Shown here: positions 1 through 9,280 of the stretch, piece by piece
Position numbering within the stretch: the stretch's first letter is position 1
Layout: each line of letters opens with the position of its first letter
Assembly: GCF_003148625.1 (NCBI RefSeq)
Contig: NZ_QGGO01000016.1
Span: 62,001-126,000 of the forward strand
From: Arcicella aurantiaca
GTDB taxonomy: Bacteria > Bacteroidota > Bacteroidia > Cytophagales > Spirosomataceae
DNA: 64,000 bases
Direction: 5' to 3'
Program-made: the position numbers and the translations under genes
The notes under the pieces: model-generated
What the model was told of the DNA's origin: nothing
The model's database searches: none
What the model saw: only the letters and a program-made list of their open reading frames with translations

Positions 1-78
1 GATATTTTTACATATAGTCCAAAATCATTACCAAGCGAACAATACAGTAATTTGGCTAAAGAATTAATAAATGCGTAA
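1..78 (+). CDS. parA: ParA-family partition ATPase, C-terminal end only
   Basis: The frame is open from the window edge and stops at 76-78, giving 25 residues that end in YSNLAKELINA. The pattern of an aromatic residue, a proline and then an LAKE-type terminal helix is what one sees at the end of ParA/Soj ATPases. The stop lies five bases before the next start, which is a ParB gene, so the pair forms the usual parAB operon. The Walker motifs lie outside the window. The assignment rests on the tail plus the neighbour, so it is probable rather than proven. Confidence 0.6.
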   Translation, partial: DIFTYSPKSLPSEQYSNLAKELINA

Positions 79-83
79 TCCTG

Positions 84-938
84 ATGAAAAAAGATATATT
101 CAAAAAAGCCATACAAAAAAATACAGAAGCAATTCCTTTATCCTTGCTTGAAACTGAAACTAAAATAAAAAAAGAGTTTATTATTATTGATGAACTTCGG
201 GATTTTATCAGTCCACTAAGCAAAGAAGAATCGGAAGGTTTGGAGCAAGATATTCTAAAAGATGGTATCTCTGACCCATTGATTATTTGGGAAACTACGC
301 CCGAAGCTGTGGGATTGGAAAACACGGGCAATAAAACAGTTTATGTGTTAGTTGACGGACACAACCGTTATCGTATTAGTCAGAAATATAATTTAGATTT
401 TCGGATAATTCTGAGAAGCTACAAGGATATTCAGGATGTGAAAGATTCAATGTTAAACAAACAATTGAATAGAAGAAACTTAACACCTGAGCAAATTTCT
501 TATTACCGAGGTTTGAAGTATAATAACGTTGTTAAAAGCCAAGAAGGATTGCCCAAAACGGTGAATGTTGCGTTTAATTTAGCGGAAGAATTTAAGGTAA
601 ATGAAAAGACAATCAGACGAGATGCCGAATTTGCCAAAGGCTTAAATAAACTTACGCCAGAATTACGACAAGACGTATTGTCGGGAAAAACGAAAGTAAA
701 TAAATCTGATATTGTAAGTTTAGCAAAAGTAGATACTACTGAAACGCAAGAATTGAGTTCGCCACAAGAAATTGTAAAAACGATTGCAAGAGAAAAAACG
801 CAAAAAATAGGAGAGGAGAATACAACAAATGTAAGTGATTTAGAAAACTCAATCCGAGCATTAGCGACTAATAAATTAGATAAACAAGCGTGCCTTATTT
901 TATTAGAAAAAATAAACACTTTGATGAATTATTTATAG
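84..938 (+). CDS. parB: ParB/Spo0J-family partition protein
   Basis: This 284-residue protein has the ParB layout. A ParB N-terminal domain at about residues 35-120 contains VDGHNRYRI, the counterpart of the conserved GERRyrA box. A central helix-turn-helix follows at about 160-190 (FNLAEEFKVNEKTIRRDAEF), and then a Lys/Glu-rich C-terminal tail. It would bind parS-like centromere sites and segregate the replicon with the ParA upstream. The DGHNR form and the Lys-rich N-terminus resemble plasmid-type ParB proteins more than chromosomal Spo0J. No obvious parS cluster was seen beside it. Confidence 0.85.
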   Translation: MKKDIFKKAIQKNTEAIPLSLLETETKIKKEFIIIDELRDFISPLSKEESEGLEQDILKDGISDPLIIWETTPEAVGLENTGNKTVYVLVDGHNRYRISQKYNLDFRIILRSYKDIQDVKDSMLNKQLNRRNLTPEQISYYRGLKYNNVVKSQEGLPKTVNVAFNLAEEFKVNEKTIRRDAEFAKGLNKLTPELRQDVLSGKTKVNKSDIVSLAKVDTTETQELSSPQEIVKTIAREKTQKIGEENTTNVSDLENSIRALATNKLDKQACLILLEKINTLMNYL

Positions 939-962
939 CGTAAAAGTCTGATTATCAGATAA

Positions 963-1020
963 AAATAATAAAACAGGAGTCATCATTATTTCGGTAATGA
1001 TGACTCCTGTTTTATTATTT
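963..1020. terminator. Perfect 26-bp inverted repeat, bidirectional terminator
   Basis: The arms 963-988 and 995-1020 are perfect reverse complements around a 6-base loop (TTTCGG). A-rich and T-rich ends give a poly-U tract in both directions. It lies 25 bp after the parB stop and probably ends the parAB transcript. Its length would also suit a structural partition site, which is speculative. Confidence 0.85.
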
Positions 1021-1306
1021 AAAGAGTAGAGGTGAAAAATATTGCGAATTTGAGTTGCAAGTGATTAAATCAAAATATTTAAAAATGAATAATTGGAGCA
1101 TGTATGAATGCCAAATTTGGCTAAAAAACATAATATTGAGATAATGTCAAATCTTGAAAAATCGAATTAGTATAGTTAAAAATAGGGATTAGTATAAATT
1201 TTTTTAGGGAGTATAGCCGATTTATTAATTTTCAAATGTGAAAAACTCTCAATTACTGCTAAACCATTTTGATAATATAAATTACTAAACTGAAAACCAT
1301 ACTGAC
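1021..1306. other. A/T-rich intergenic region upstream of the polyene operon
   Basis: No open frame, repeat unit or clear Bacteroidota promoter (TTG then TAnnTTTG) was identified here. The stretch is very A/T-rich and must carry the promoter for the operon that begins at 1307. No iterons were noticed. Confidence 0.4.
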
Positions 1307-2926
1307 ATGAAAATTACTATTGGTAACGACCATCTGACACTCGAAGATTTTAAGAAAATTTTATTTGAAGACGCTAACATTGAAATAGGTAATAAAGCCG
1401 CCAAAAGGGTGGAGAAATGCTATAATTTTTTAGAGGACTTCACTAAAAATAAACTCATCTATGGTATCAATACAGGTTTTGGCCCAATGGCTCAGTATCG
1501 TATTGAGGAAGAAGAACAAACACAATTACAGTATAATTTAATCAGAAGCCACACCACAGGAATGGGAAATCCAATCTCGCCTGTTTTTGTGAAATCATTG
1601 ATGGTGGCTCGTTTAAATACCCTTTTGAAAGGATATTCTGGCGTGCATCCCGAATTGGTAGAACTTCTCTGCGAATACATCAATAACGATGTTTTACCTG
1701 TTATTTACGAACACGGTAGCGTTGGAGCAAGTGGCGATTTAGTCCAACTTTCTCATTTAGCTTTATCCTTGATTGGTGAAGGAAAAGTAACCGACCTAAA
1801 AGGAAATATTCAGAATACACAACATGTTATTGAAGAATTAGGCTTAGAACCATTCAGAATTCGTTTGCGTGAAGCATTGGCATTGATGAATGGAACGTCT
1901 GCCATGACGGGCGTCGGTATTGTGAATGCAATTCATGCTCAAAATTTAATGAATTGGAGTATTCTTGCCTCAGCTATGATTGTTGAATTGGTAGAATCTT
2001 TCGACGACCATTATTCTTATGAACTCAATGCCGTTAAACTGCACGAAGGACAAGCTTTTGTTGCTAAAAAAATGCGTAGTGTATTGAAAGATAGCACTTT
2101 GGTAAGAAGTAGAAGAGAACACCATTACGAAAAGAAAGTAACGGTAAATGTCTTGAAAGAGAAAATGCAGGAGTATTATTCTATCAGATGCGTTCCTCAA
2201 ATTTTAGGTCCAATTCATGATACCATTGAACAAGTTATCAATGTATTAATTGCAGAAGTAAATTCGGTTAATGATAATCCAATTGTAGATGCAGAACGTG
2301 AAGACGTGTATCACGGCGGGAATTTTCATGGTGATTATGTGTCGCTCGAAATGGATAAATTGAAAACTGCTATTACCAAATTATCAATGCTTTCTGAACG
2401 TCAATTGAATTATTTATTGAACGATAAATTGAATCAAATTTTACCGCCATTTGTCAATTTAGGAAAATTAGGGTTCAATCTCGGAATGCAAGGAGCTCAA
2501 TTTGTGGCGACCTCAACAGTTGCCGAAAATCAAACTTTGTCTTTCCCGATGTACGTTCATAGCATTCCGAATAATAACGATAATCAGGACATTGTGAGTA
2601 TGGGTTCAAATGCGGCACTTTTGGCGAGTAAAGTTATCGAAAACACCTTTCAAATTTTAGCAGTTGAGTTTCTGACTATCATTCAAGCGGTTGATTATTT
2701 AGGCTTTGAAGATAAGCTGTCAAGTTGTTCAAAAAGAGTTTATCAGCAACTTCGAGAACTTGTACCAGTCTTTTCTAACGATAGTATCATGTATCCAAAA
2801 ATTGGGGCAGTCAAAGAATATCTGTACAATACCACGATTGACATTACCTCAAAAGGCTGTAAAATGGAGAGTACCGTAGAAACCAACGCCGAATTTGAAA
2901 TGGAAGTGGAATGTTGTCCTGTTTAA
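1307..2926 (+). CDS. tal: Tyrosine ammonia-lyase (MIO-dependent aromatic amino acid lyase)
   Basis: This 539-residue enzyme belongs to the histidine/phenylalanine/tyrosine ammonia-lyase family. The Ala141-Ser142-Gly143 triad in GASGDLVQLSH would cyclise to the MIO prosthetic group. The catalytic Tyr lies in IYGINTGFGP at about 52, and conserved NDNP and SIPNNNDNQD blocks follow. The selectivity loop reads RSHTTG and the whole protein closely follows the Flavobacterium johnsoniae tyrosine ammonia-lyase as remembered, so 4-coumarate formation is favoured over urocanate. In flexirubin and aryl-polyene pathways this supplies the aryl starter. It heads the operon, upstream of a ketoreductase. The C-terminus has a longer Cys-containing tail than the Flavobacterium enzyme. 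Substrate choice is inferred. Confidence 0.85.
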   Translation: MKITIGNDHLTLEDFKKILFEDANIEIGNKAAKRVEKCYNFLEDFTKNKLIYGINTGFGPMAQYRIEEEEQTQLQYNLIRSHTTGMGNPISPVFVKSLMVARLNTLLKGYSGVHPELVELLCEYINNDVLPVIYEHGSVGASGDLVQLSHLALSLIGEGKVTDLKGNIQNTQHVIEELGLEPFRIRLREALALMNGTSAMTGVGIVNAIHAQNLMNWSILASAMIVELVESFDDHYSYELNAVKLHEGQAFVAKKMRSVLKDSTLVRSRREHHYEKKVTVNVLKEKMQEYYSIRCVPQILGPIHDTIEQVINVLIAEVNSVNDNPIVDAEREDVYHGGNFHGDYVSLEMDKLKTAITKLSMLSERQLNYLLNDKLNQILPPFVNLGKLGFNLGMQGAQFVATSTVAENQTLSFPMYVHSIPNNNDNQDIVSMGSNAALLASKVIENTFQILAVEFLTIIQAVDYLGFEDKLSSCSKRVYQQLRELVPVFSNDSIMYPKIGAVKEYLYNTTIDITSKGCKMESTVETNAEFEMEVECCPV

Positions 2927-2977
2927 ATAACATTCGATAAAATCATAAACGTATATAGAAAAAGGTTATCTGAAAAT

Positions 2978-3706
2978 ATGAAATACGCATTAGTTACAGG
3001 TGGTTCTCGTGGAATCGGTAGAGCCATCTGTTTAAAAATGGCAGAAATGGGTTATAATGTGCTGATAAACTACGTCAGCAATGAAGAAAAAGCCCGTGAA
3101 GTACAAACTGAACTTATCGAAAAAGGCGTTCAATCTGAAATTTTGCAATTTGATGTTGCTAATCAAAATCAGGTGGATACTGCCATCAATACATGGTTGG
3201 CGAATAATCCAGAGGCCAGAATTGAAGTTTTGGTCAACAATGCGGGAATCAGAAAAGACCGTTTGTTAATGTCAATGACTAACGAAGAATGGTACGGTGT
3301 AATGGATACAGGAATCGGTGGTTTTTATAATGTTACTCGTTTGATTATCAGAGAAATGATAAAGAAAAGATACGGACGAGTAATCAATATTGTCTCACTT
3401 TCTGGACTGACAGGTTTACCGGGACAAACCAATTACTCCGCCTCAAAAGCCGCCATTATTGGTGCTACAAAGGCTTTGGCACAAGAAGTTGGACGTAAAA
3501 ATATTACCGTCAATGCCATTGCTCCCGGTTTTATTCGTACCGATATGATTCACGATATTGATGAAGATGCACACAAAGGAATGATTCCGATGAAACGTTT
3601 TGGCGAACCCGAAGACGTAGCGGAATTGGTCGGGTTTATCGCTTCTTCAAAAGCATCTTACATCACCAGTCAAGTTTTAGAAGTAAACGGAGGATTACAT
3701 TCTTGA
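2978..3706 (+). CDS. 3-oxoacyl-ACP reductase, FabG-type SDR
   Basis: This 242-residue short-chain dehydrogenase has the cofactor motif TGGSRGIG at the N-terminus, NNAG at about 88, and the catalytic Ser and Tyr-x-x-x-Lys in LSGLTGLPGQTNYSASKAA. Length and motifs match FabG. It would reduce the beta-keto group on ACP after each extension in polyene assembly. It lies 51 bp after the lyase in the same direction, so co-transcription is likely. Confidence 0.9.
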   Translation: MKYALVTGGSRGIGRAICLKMAEMGYNVLINYVSNEEKAREVQTELIEKGVQSEILQFDVANQNQVDTAINTWLANNPEARIEVLVNNAGIRKDRLLMSMTNEEWYGVMDTGIGGFYNVTRLIIREMIKKRYGRVINIVSLSGLTGLPGQTNYSASKAAIIGATKALAQEVGRKNITVNAIAPGFIRTDMIHDIDEDAHKGMIPMKRFGEPEDVAELVGFIASSKASYITSQVLEVNGGLHS

Positions 3707-3772
3707 TTAAGCGATAATATATTTTACTAATTTTCTAATCACTAATCACCAATCACCATATACCTAAATAAT

Positions 3773-4195
3773 ATGGAAACTTTACAAATGACTTCTACCA
3801 AAGAAGTCCTTATTCGCTTCAATGAGGTGGATTCGATGTCTATTGTTTGGCACGGAAACTATGTCAAATATTTGGAAGATGGACGAGAGGATTTCGGGAG
3901 AAAATTTGGTCTAAGCTATATTCACATACAAAAAGCAGGCTATCTTGCTCCAATCGTTGATTTGAAAATTCAATACAAAAAATCTTTGTATTATGGCGAT
4001 AGCGTTTTGGTTGAAACCACTTTTGTGGAAACAGAAGCCGCCAAGTTATTTTTCAAATATCGCTTGATTTCGCCAACCACTTCAAAAGTATTGTGTACCG
4101 CTACCACTACCCAAGTTTTTTTAGATACCAAAGGAACATTACAACTCACGCTACCTGATTTTGTCCAAGATTGGAAGAAAAGATGGTTTGCCTAA
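3773..4195 (+). CDS. 4HBT-family acyl-CoA/ACP thioesterase (hotdog fold)
   Basis: This 140-residue protein has the 4-hydroxybenzoyl-CoA thioesterase pattern: an N-terminal strand, then FNEVDSMSIVWHGNYVKYLEDGRE, equivalent to the family's D-x-x-x-x-V-x-(F/H)xxY helix start. It probably releases or edits the acyl-ACP chain or starter. It lies between the ketoreductase and the first ketosynthase of the operon, as in aryl-polyene and flexirubin loci. The exact substrate is not visible. Confidence 0.8.
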   Translation: METLQMTSTKEVLIRFNEVDSMSIVWHGNYVKYLEDGREDFGRKFGLSYIHIQKAGYLAPIVDLKIQYKKSLYYGDSVLVETTFVETEAAKLFFKYRLISPTTSKVLCTATTTQVFLDTKGTLQLTLPDFVQDWKKRWFA

Positions 4196-4207
4196 TTTTC
4201 ATGGATT

Positions 4208-5356
4208 ATGAAAAATACCTACGTCATTGCCACCAATGTAGTGAGTCCTTTGGGATTTAATACAGAAGACAATTTTGAGCATATTCAATCCCAAAAATCT
4301 GGGTTAAGTTTTCAAGAATTTGATTTTACCAACGAACCATTTTGTGTTTCAAAAATGCAGGAAAACGTTATAAATCAGCGATTTAAAGTTTTGGGTGACT
4401 TTAAAGATGAATACTCAAAATTAGAAAAAATGTGTATTCTGTCAGTTGCCGATGCTCTAAAACAAACAAAACATAATTGTTTGGGAAAAGACTCCGTTTT
4501 GATATTTTGTTCGACCAAAGGAAATATTGATTTGTTGGAGAATATTGTTCAAAATCAAAGTTTTGACACAGGGCTTTTTCTTGCTGAAACGGCTCAGAAA
4601 ATTGCAGAATTTTTAGGCTTTGAAAATAAGCCAATCGTGGTTTCAAATGCCTGTGTATCAGGTACTCAGGGGATTTTAGTGGGCAAAAGATTCATTGACG
4701 CAGGGATTTATAATAATGTGGTGGTTTTGGGTGGCGACTTAGTTACCAAATTCACCGTTTCGGGCTTTAAGGCTTTCAACGCTTTGAGTGCTGAACCCTG
4801 CCAACCATTTGACGATAATCGAAAAGGAGTAAATTTAGGTGAAGGGGCTGCAACGGTTATTTTAAGTAATAAATCCAATGAAAACAAGGAACAAATTATC
4901 GTTAAAGCAGGCTTTAGCTCAAACGATGCAACTCATATTTCTGCTCCTTCACGCACGGGGCAAGGGTTATTGAAAGCCATTCAAAAAATATCAGAAGTGT
5001 CTGATTTAGAAGATATTGACTTTGTTTCTGCTCATGGAACGGCTACACGTTATAACGACGATATGGAGTCTCAGGCATTGGCAAGAGCTGATTTGAATTT
5101 TGTACCCATTCATAGTTTAAAAGGCTATTTTGGGCATACTTTAGGGGCGGCTGGTGTCTTGGAGTCGGTCATGGGAATTGCGTCTTTACAACATAACCAA
5201 ACGATAATTTCTAAAGGTTTTGAGGTATCAGGAACCGTTCAAAATTTGAACCCCATTAAGTCAGTAGAACACAAGCCATTACGGTCATTTTTAAAAACTT
5301 CATCTGGATTTGGTGGTTGCAATGCCGCCGTATTATTTAGCAAAATAAACCTATGA
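4208..5356 (+). CDS. Beta-ketoacyl-ACP synthase (FabF-like), first complete KS
   Basis: This 382-residue ketosynthase has the nucleophilic elbow VVSNACVSGTQG (Cys about 149). The two histidines appear in VSAHGTATRYND and LKGYFGHTLGAAG, so the Cys-His-His triad is complete. It should perform decarboxylative Claisen condensation on ACP-bound intermediates. The next gene starts four bases before this stop (ATGA overlap), which indicates translational coupling with a non-catalytic partner. Confidence 0.9.
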   Translation: MKNTYVIATNVVSPLGFNTEDNFEHIQSQKSGLSFQEFDFTNEPFCVSKMQENVINQRFKVLGDFKDEYSKLEKMCILSVADALKQTKHNCLGKDSVLIFCSTKGNIDLLENIVQNQSFDTGLFLAETAQKIAEFLGFENKPIVVSNACVSGTQGILVGKRFIDAGIYNNVVVLGGDLVTKFTVSGFKAFNALSAEPCQPFDDNRKGVNLGEGAATVILSNKSNENKEQIIVKAGFSSNDATHISAPSRTGQGLLKAIQKISEVSDLEDIDFVSAHGTATRYNDDMESQALARADLNFVPIHSLKGYFGHTLGAAGVLESVMGIASLQHNQTIISKGFEVSGTVQNLNPIKSVEHKPLRSFLKTSSGFGGCNAAVLFSKINL

Positions 5357-6045
5357 AAACATCTATCCAACACATTTGTCATATCAGCCAGCAGACGATT
5401 AGTTTGGATGGCAAAGTTGTATTTCATCTTGAAAATCAAGTGGAATCAAACGAGTTTTTGAATGAAAGTTATCGTTTTTTGCAAATAGATTATCCTAAGT
5501 TTTTCAAGATGGATATTTTGGCAAAATTAGCTTTTATTGCTACTGAATTAATTTGTAAGTCTTTGATTATTAAAGACATCAATAAAGATGAAGTCGGGAT
5601 TGTATTTGGCAATAAATCGTCAAGTCTAATGGCGGATTTAACGCACCAACGAAGTATTCAAGATAAAAACGCCCACTTCCCAAGTCCTGCCGTTTTTGTA
5701 TATACTTTACCCAATATTATGATGGGCGAAATGTGCATTCGTCATGGGTTTAGCAATGAAAATACACTGTTTATTTCAGAAGAATTTGACGCTGAAATTT
5801 TAGCAAAATATACCAATCACCTTTTAAATGAACGAATTGTTGAGCATTGCATGGGTGGTTGGGTAGATGCTCAGCCAGGAAATTACGAAGCATTTTTATA
5901 TTTTGTTGGCACAGGAAAATCTGCTTTTTGGGGTGAACACACCGCTGAAAATATCTTAGGTTTGAAACAAAAATCAGCCGAAGAAATAGCAGAAAATTTC
6001 CAAAAAACGGCTTTTGAGTCAGAACCAATTTCCTCCGAATATTGA
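5353..6045 (+). CDS. Truncated ketosynthase-like protein without catalytic cysteine
   Basis: This 230-residue protein overlaps the preceding ketosynthase by 4 bp. It resembles the N-terminal half of a thiolase-fold KS: VGIVFGNKSSSLMAD at about 80-95, then PNIMMGEMCIRHGFSNENT, which corresponds to the region before the elbow. No Cys stands at the elbow and there are no HGT or GHT histidine motifs. It therefore cannot condense by itself and is probably a chain-length or partner subunit, as described for short KS-like genes in aryl-polyene/flexirubin operons. The assignment is from pattern and position. Confidence 0.65.
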   Translation: MKTSIQHICHISQQTISLDGKVVFHLENQVESNEFLNESYRFLQIDYPKFFKMDILAKLAFIATELICKSLIIKDINKDEVGIVFGNKSSSLMADLTHQRSIQDKNAHFPSPAVFVYTLPNIMMGEMCIRHGFSNENTLFISEEFDAEILAKYTNHLLNERIVEHCMGGWVDAQPGNYEAFLYFVGTGKSAFWGEHTAENILGLKQKSAEEIAENFQKTAFESEPISSEY

Positions 6046-6151
6046 GAATAGTATCGTGAAAAAGCCTCTTGGTATAATTTCTTTAGCATCGTCATTTTTT
6101 ACAAATAAATTTATACAGAATTTAAAATCAACCTCTTAGATATTTACTAAC

Positions 6152-6421
6152 ATGGAAAAGTCAGCAGTAATAGACGTATTGAAAACGCAAATTATCCAAC
6201 AATTAAACTTGGATATTGACCCAAAAACAGTAACCGCAGATTCTTATTTATTTGGAGATGCAGGTCTTGGACTTGACTCAATTGATGCTTTGGAATTAGT
6301 GGTTTTATTAGATAAAAATTATGACATCAAAATCGGGAATCCTGAAGATGTGAAAGAGCATTTTAAATCGCTTAGCACATTGGCTGATTACGTTCTTGAA
6401 AAATCTCCTGTTGTTGCTTAA
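6152..6421 (+). CDS. Acyl carrier protein
   Basis: This 89-residue acidic protein carries the 4'-phosphopantetheine site in GLGLDSIDALELVVLL, where the Ser follows Asp. Length and the helical pattern fit a discrete type II ACP. It would carry the growing polyene and be activated by the PPTase encoded immediately downstream (12-bp gap). Confidence 0.92.
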   Translation: MEKSAVIDVLKTQIIQQLNLDIDPKTVTADSYLFGDAGLGLDSIDALELVVLLDKNYDIKIGNPEDVKEHFKSLSTLADYVLEKSPVVA

Positions 6422-6433
6422 AATTCTACCTAA

Positions 6434-7072
6434 ATGTTGGCAATCTATTATACTCAAAAATCAGATGTGATGACTCCTTTGTTTTGGGAGTGGTGCCGTC
6501 TGCAATTGCCAGCTACTATCAGAGACAGAATTGAGCGAAAAGTTAGCCGAGAAAAAATACAAACGAGTCTTTTGGGGTATCTACTTCTGAAAGAATCCTT
6601 TGAAAGAAATGGACTCCCACAGGCGATTGACATGATAAAACAATCGCCTACTGGACGCCCGAATATTGTGCAAGATTTTGATTTTAATATCTCTCATTCG
6701 GCTCAATATGCCGTTTGTGCTTTCAGTAAAAAATATAGTATTGGCATTGATATTGAGAAGATTAAGCCCATTTCATTAGAATTCTTACAAAGTTTTTTTA
6801 ACCAAGATGAATGGGCAGAATTACACCAAAATGAAAATACGCAAGAGCAATTTTATCGGCTCTGGACAAAAAAAGAAGCGGTTGTGAAAGCAGATGGACG
6901 AGGCTTGAATATTCCACTGAAAGAAATTATCATCAGAAATAATCAAGGATTTGTGGAACGTGCCAAATGGTTTTTGCAGGAAATTCCATTAGACCAAAAC
7001 TACATGATGCACGTCGCCACCAACGAACCCATTAGCGAATATCAACGAGTAAAAATCAGTTTTAAGGGATAG
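6434..7072 (+). CDS. 4'-Phosphopantetheinyl transferase (Sfp/AcpT superfamily)
   Basis: This 212-residue protein shows the PPTase signatures. The substrate histidine region FNISHSAQYAVCAF is followed by the Mg-binding GIDIEKI and by FYRLWTKKEAVVKADGRGL (WxxKEAxxK) in the C-terminal half. It transfers phosphopantetheine from CoA to the serine of the ACP just upstream. It could also serve other carrier proteins, including the PKSE ACP at 27.9-33.4 kb, which seems to lack its own PPTase domain. That link is an inference. Confidence 0.92.
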   Translation: MLAIYYTQKSDVMTPLFWEWCRLQLPATIRDRIERKVSREKIQTSLLGYLLLKESFERNGLPQAIDMIKQSPTGRPNIVQDFDFNISHSAQYAVCAFSKKYSIGIDIEKIKPISLEFLQSFFNQDEWAELHQNENTQEQFYRLWTKKEAVVKADGRGLNIPLKEIIIRNNQGFVERAKWFLQEIPLDQNYMMHVATNEPISEYQRVKISFKG

Positions 7073-7100
7073 GCAATTGCTAAACAAAACCTCCGAACCA

Positions 7101-8288
7101 ATGAATATTTACATAACAGGAATGGGCTGTATTTCTGCTCTTGGAAGCGAGATGAGCCAGACACTTTATCATCTTCAAAACGAAAAATCGGGCTTGACTT
7201 ACATGGATTTTGTCGAAACAGAATTTAAACAAAAATTCGTGGCTGGAGAAATCAAAATGAGTAATCAAGATTTGGCAAATCGTTTAGGAATTGCTGGTAA
7301 AATGCCAACTCGCACCAGTTTATTGGGACTTTGGGCGGCTCAGGACGCAGTTGCTCAGTCGGGGATTGAAATTGCTGATAAAACCTACAAAACTGGCTTT
7401 ATTTCTGCTTCAACCGTTGGCGGAATGGTCAATACAGAACGCCATTTTCATAACTTTTTAAAAGGCACCAATCAAGAACATTTTGTTACCTCCAATGACA
7501 TGGGCGATAGCAGTGAATATATCGCTAATGCTTTGAAAATCAAAGGTTTTGTTACCACTATCAATACCGCTTGTGCATCCTCTTTAAACGCCATTATTTT
7601 AGGAACAAGAATGATAAAGCAAGGCATTTTAGACCGTGTAATTGTAGGCGGAACAGATGCTCTTTGCAAATTTACTATCAACGGATTTAACGCTTTAATG
7701 CTTTTAGATACCGAAGCCTGTTTGCCCTTTGATGCCCGCAGAAAAGGCATAAATTTAGGCGAAGGAGCAGCGTATTTGGTCATCGAATCTGAGAAAGTAA
7801 TTAAGGATAAAAATAAAATATTAGCCAAAATAAGTGGCTACGGTAGCAGTAACGATGCCTATCATCAAACTGCCTCATCTCCAAACGGTTATGGCTTACA
7901 ATTAGCCATGAAAGCCGCCTTAAAAACGGCATCTTTAAGTACCACAGACATTAATTATCTCAACGCTCACGGAACGGCAACGCCCAATAATGACCTCACC
8001 GAAGGCTGGGCGATAAAAGAAACCTTTACCGAAGGCGTTTCTTTTAGTTCTACCAAGAGTTTTACAGGACATACTTTAGCGGCTTCAGGGTCGATAGAGG
8101 CAGTTTTTTCCATTTTATCAATCAATAATAGCTTCATTCCTGCCAATTTAGGTTTCAACGAAGCCATTGAAGAACATGGGCTAATTCCCATCAGCACAAC
8201 CCAGAAAGGTGTTTCCTTAAACCATATCATGTCTAATTCTGCTGGCATGGGTGGCTCGTGTTCTTCTATCATTTTCTCAAAACCATGA
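7101..8288 (+). CDS. Beta-ketoacyl-ACP synthase, second complete KS
   Basis: A full-length ketosynthase of about 395 residues. The elbow is TTINTACASSLNA, and the histidines lie in LNAHGTATPNND and STKSFTGHTLAASG. The ATG at 7101 gives the canonical start MNIYITGMGCISALG. An upstream TTG at 7077 would add eight unrelated residues and is not preferred. It overlaps the following gene by 4 bp (ATGA), so the pair probably forms a KS plus chain-length-factor heterodimer in iterative polyene extension. Confidence 0.9.
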   Translation: MNIYITGMGCISALGSEMSQTLYHLQNEKSGLTYMDFVETEFKQKFVAGEIKMSNQDLANRLGIAGKMPTRTSLLGLWAAQDAVAQSGIEIADKTYKTGFISASTVGGMVNTERHFHNFLKGTNQEHFVTSNDMGDSSEYIANALKIKGFVTTINTACASSLNAIILGTRMIKQGILDRVIVGGTDALCKFTINGFNALMLLDTEACLPFDARRKGINLGEGAAYLVIESEKVIKDKNKILAKISGYGSSNDAYHQTASSPNGYGLQLAMKAALKTASLSTTDINYLNAHGTATPNNDLTEGWAIKETFTEGVSFSSTKSFTGHTLAASGSIEAVFSILSINNSFIPANLGFNEAIEEHGLIPISTTQKGVSLNHIMSNSAGMGGSCSSIIFSKP

Positions 8289-9280
8289 AAGCGTACATCA
8301 ACAGTATTCATTGTATGGCGGCACAAGGTGCGAGCAATACATTCTTCAAAATTTCAGAACCCAATTACGCTGAAGTTTTAGGCAGTAGTGGCGAACTCCG
8401 CCGAATGTCGAGATTGGTAAAATTGGGTATGTACGCTTCCCAAAAATGTATCAACGAAACTGCTCTCGAACAAATGGATGCCATTGTGGTTGGTACGGGA
8501 CTTGGAGGCGTGGAATGTTCGGATAAATTCTTGATTCCGCTATTAGAAAACGAAACTTCAACTCATTCGCCAACGCCTTTTATTCAGTCGTTACCTAATT
8601 CAATTGCGGGGCAAATTGCCTTAAAATTAAAGTGTTACGGCTATAATATGACCTATGTGCATCGTGGTTTTTCGTTTGAAAGTGCTTTGATGGACGCCTT
8701 AATGTTGATGGAAGAAAATGACGAAAATAAGAATGTTTTGGTAGGAGGTTTAGACGAATTAGTAGATACTTACATCGAACAAATGCGACAAGCGGGCTAT
8801 TTGAAAGAAGAGTCAAAACCTGCGGATTTGGGTGTTGTTTTGGGAGAAGGAGCTACTTTTTTACAAATTTCTTCCGAACCCAACACACAAACACAAGCAG
8901 TTTTGAAAGATTTGAGAATGTTATATTGCCCTGAAAATGATTCAGAAATAACGAACGAAATTAGTCAGTTGTTGAATGATAACGCTCTCGAAATTAACGA
9001 TATAGATTTTGTTTTGATTGGCAATTGTGGCGATAAAAACTTAGATGCCAAATTAAAAAATATTGCAGAAACACAGTTTGCGAATCATTCAAAAATGAAT
9101 TTTAAAGAACAATGTGGCGAATATCATACCTCATCAGGCTATGCGATGTGGCAAGCGGTTCAGCTTTTGAATAACACTTCGAGTTTATATGATGAAGCTC
9201 CAAAAGAAATCAATAACGTGCTGATTATCAATCATTACAACGATATAAATTATAGTATTTTTCTCATTTCAAAACCATGA
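8285..9280 (+). CDS. Ketosynthase-like chain-length factor
   Basis: The start at 8285 overlaps the KS2 stop, giving about 331 residues beginning MKAYINSIHC. The thiolase-fold landmarks are recognisable: AIVVGTGLGGVEC at about 70, PNSIAGQIALKLKCYG, GVVLGEGATFLQI, and a C-terminal GEYHTSSGYA. The elbow reads VHRGFSFESAL, with no cysteine. It is therefore a non-condensing partner that would form a heterodimer with the preceding KS. An overlap of 4 bp with the next gene continues the coupling chain. Confidence 0.75.
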   Translation: MKAYINSIHCMAAQGASNTFFKISEPNYAEVLGSSGELRRMSRLVKLGMYASQKCINETALEQMDAIVVGTGLGGVECSDKFLIPLLENETSTHSPTPFIQSLPNSIAGQIALKLKCYGYNMTYVHRGFSFESALMDALMLMEENDENKNVLVGGLDELVDTYIEQMRQAGYLKEESKPADLGVVLGEGATFLQISSEPNTQTQAVLKDLRMLYCPENDSEITNEISQLLNDNALEINDIDFVLIGNCGDKNLDAKLKNIAETQFANHSKMNFKEQCGEYHTSSGYAMWQAVQLLNNTSSLYDEAPKEINNVLIINHYNDINYSIFLISKP

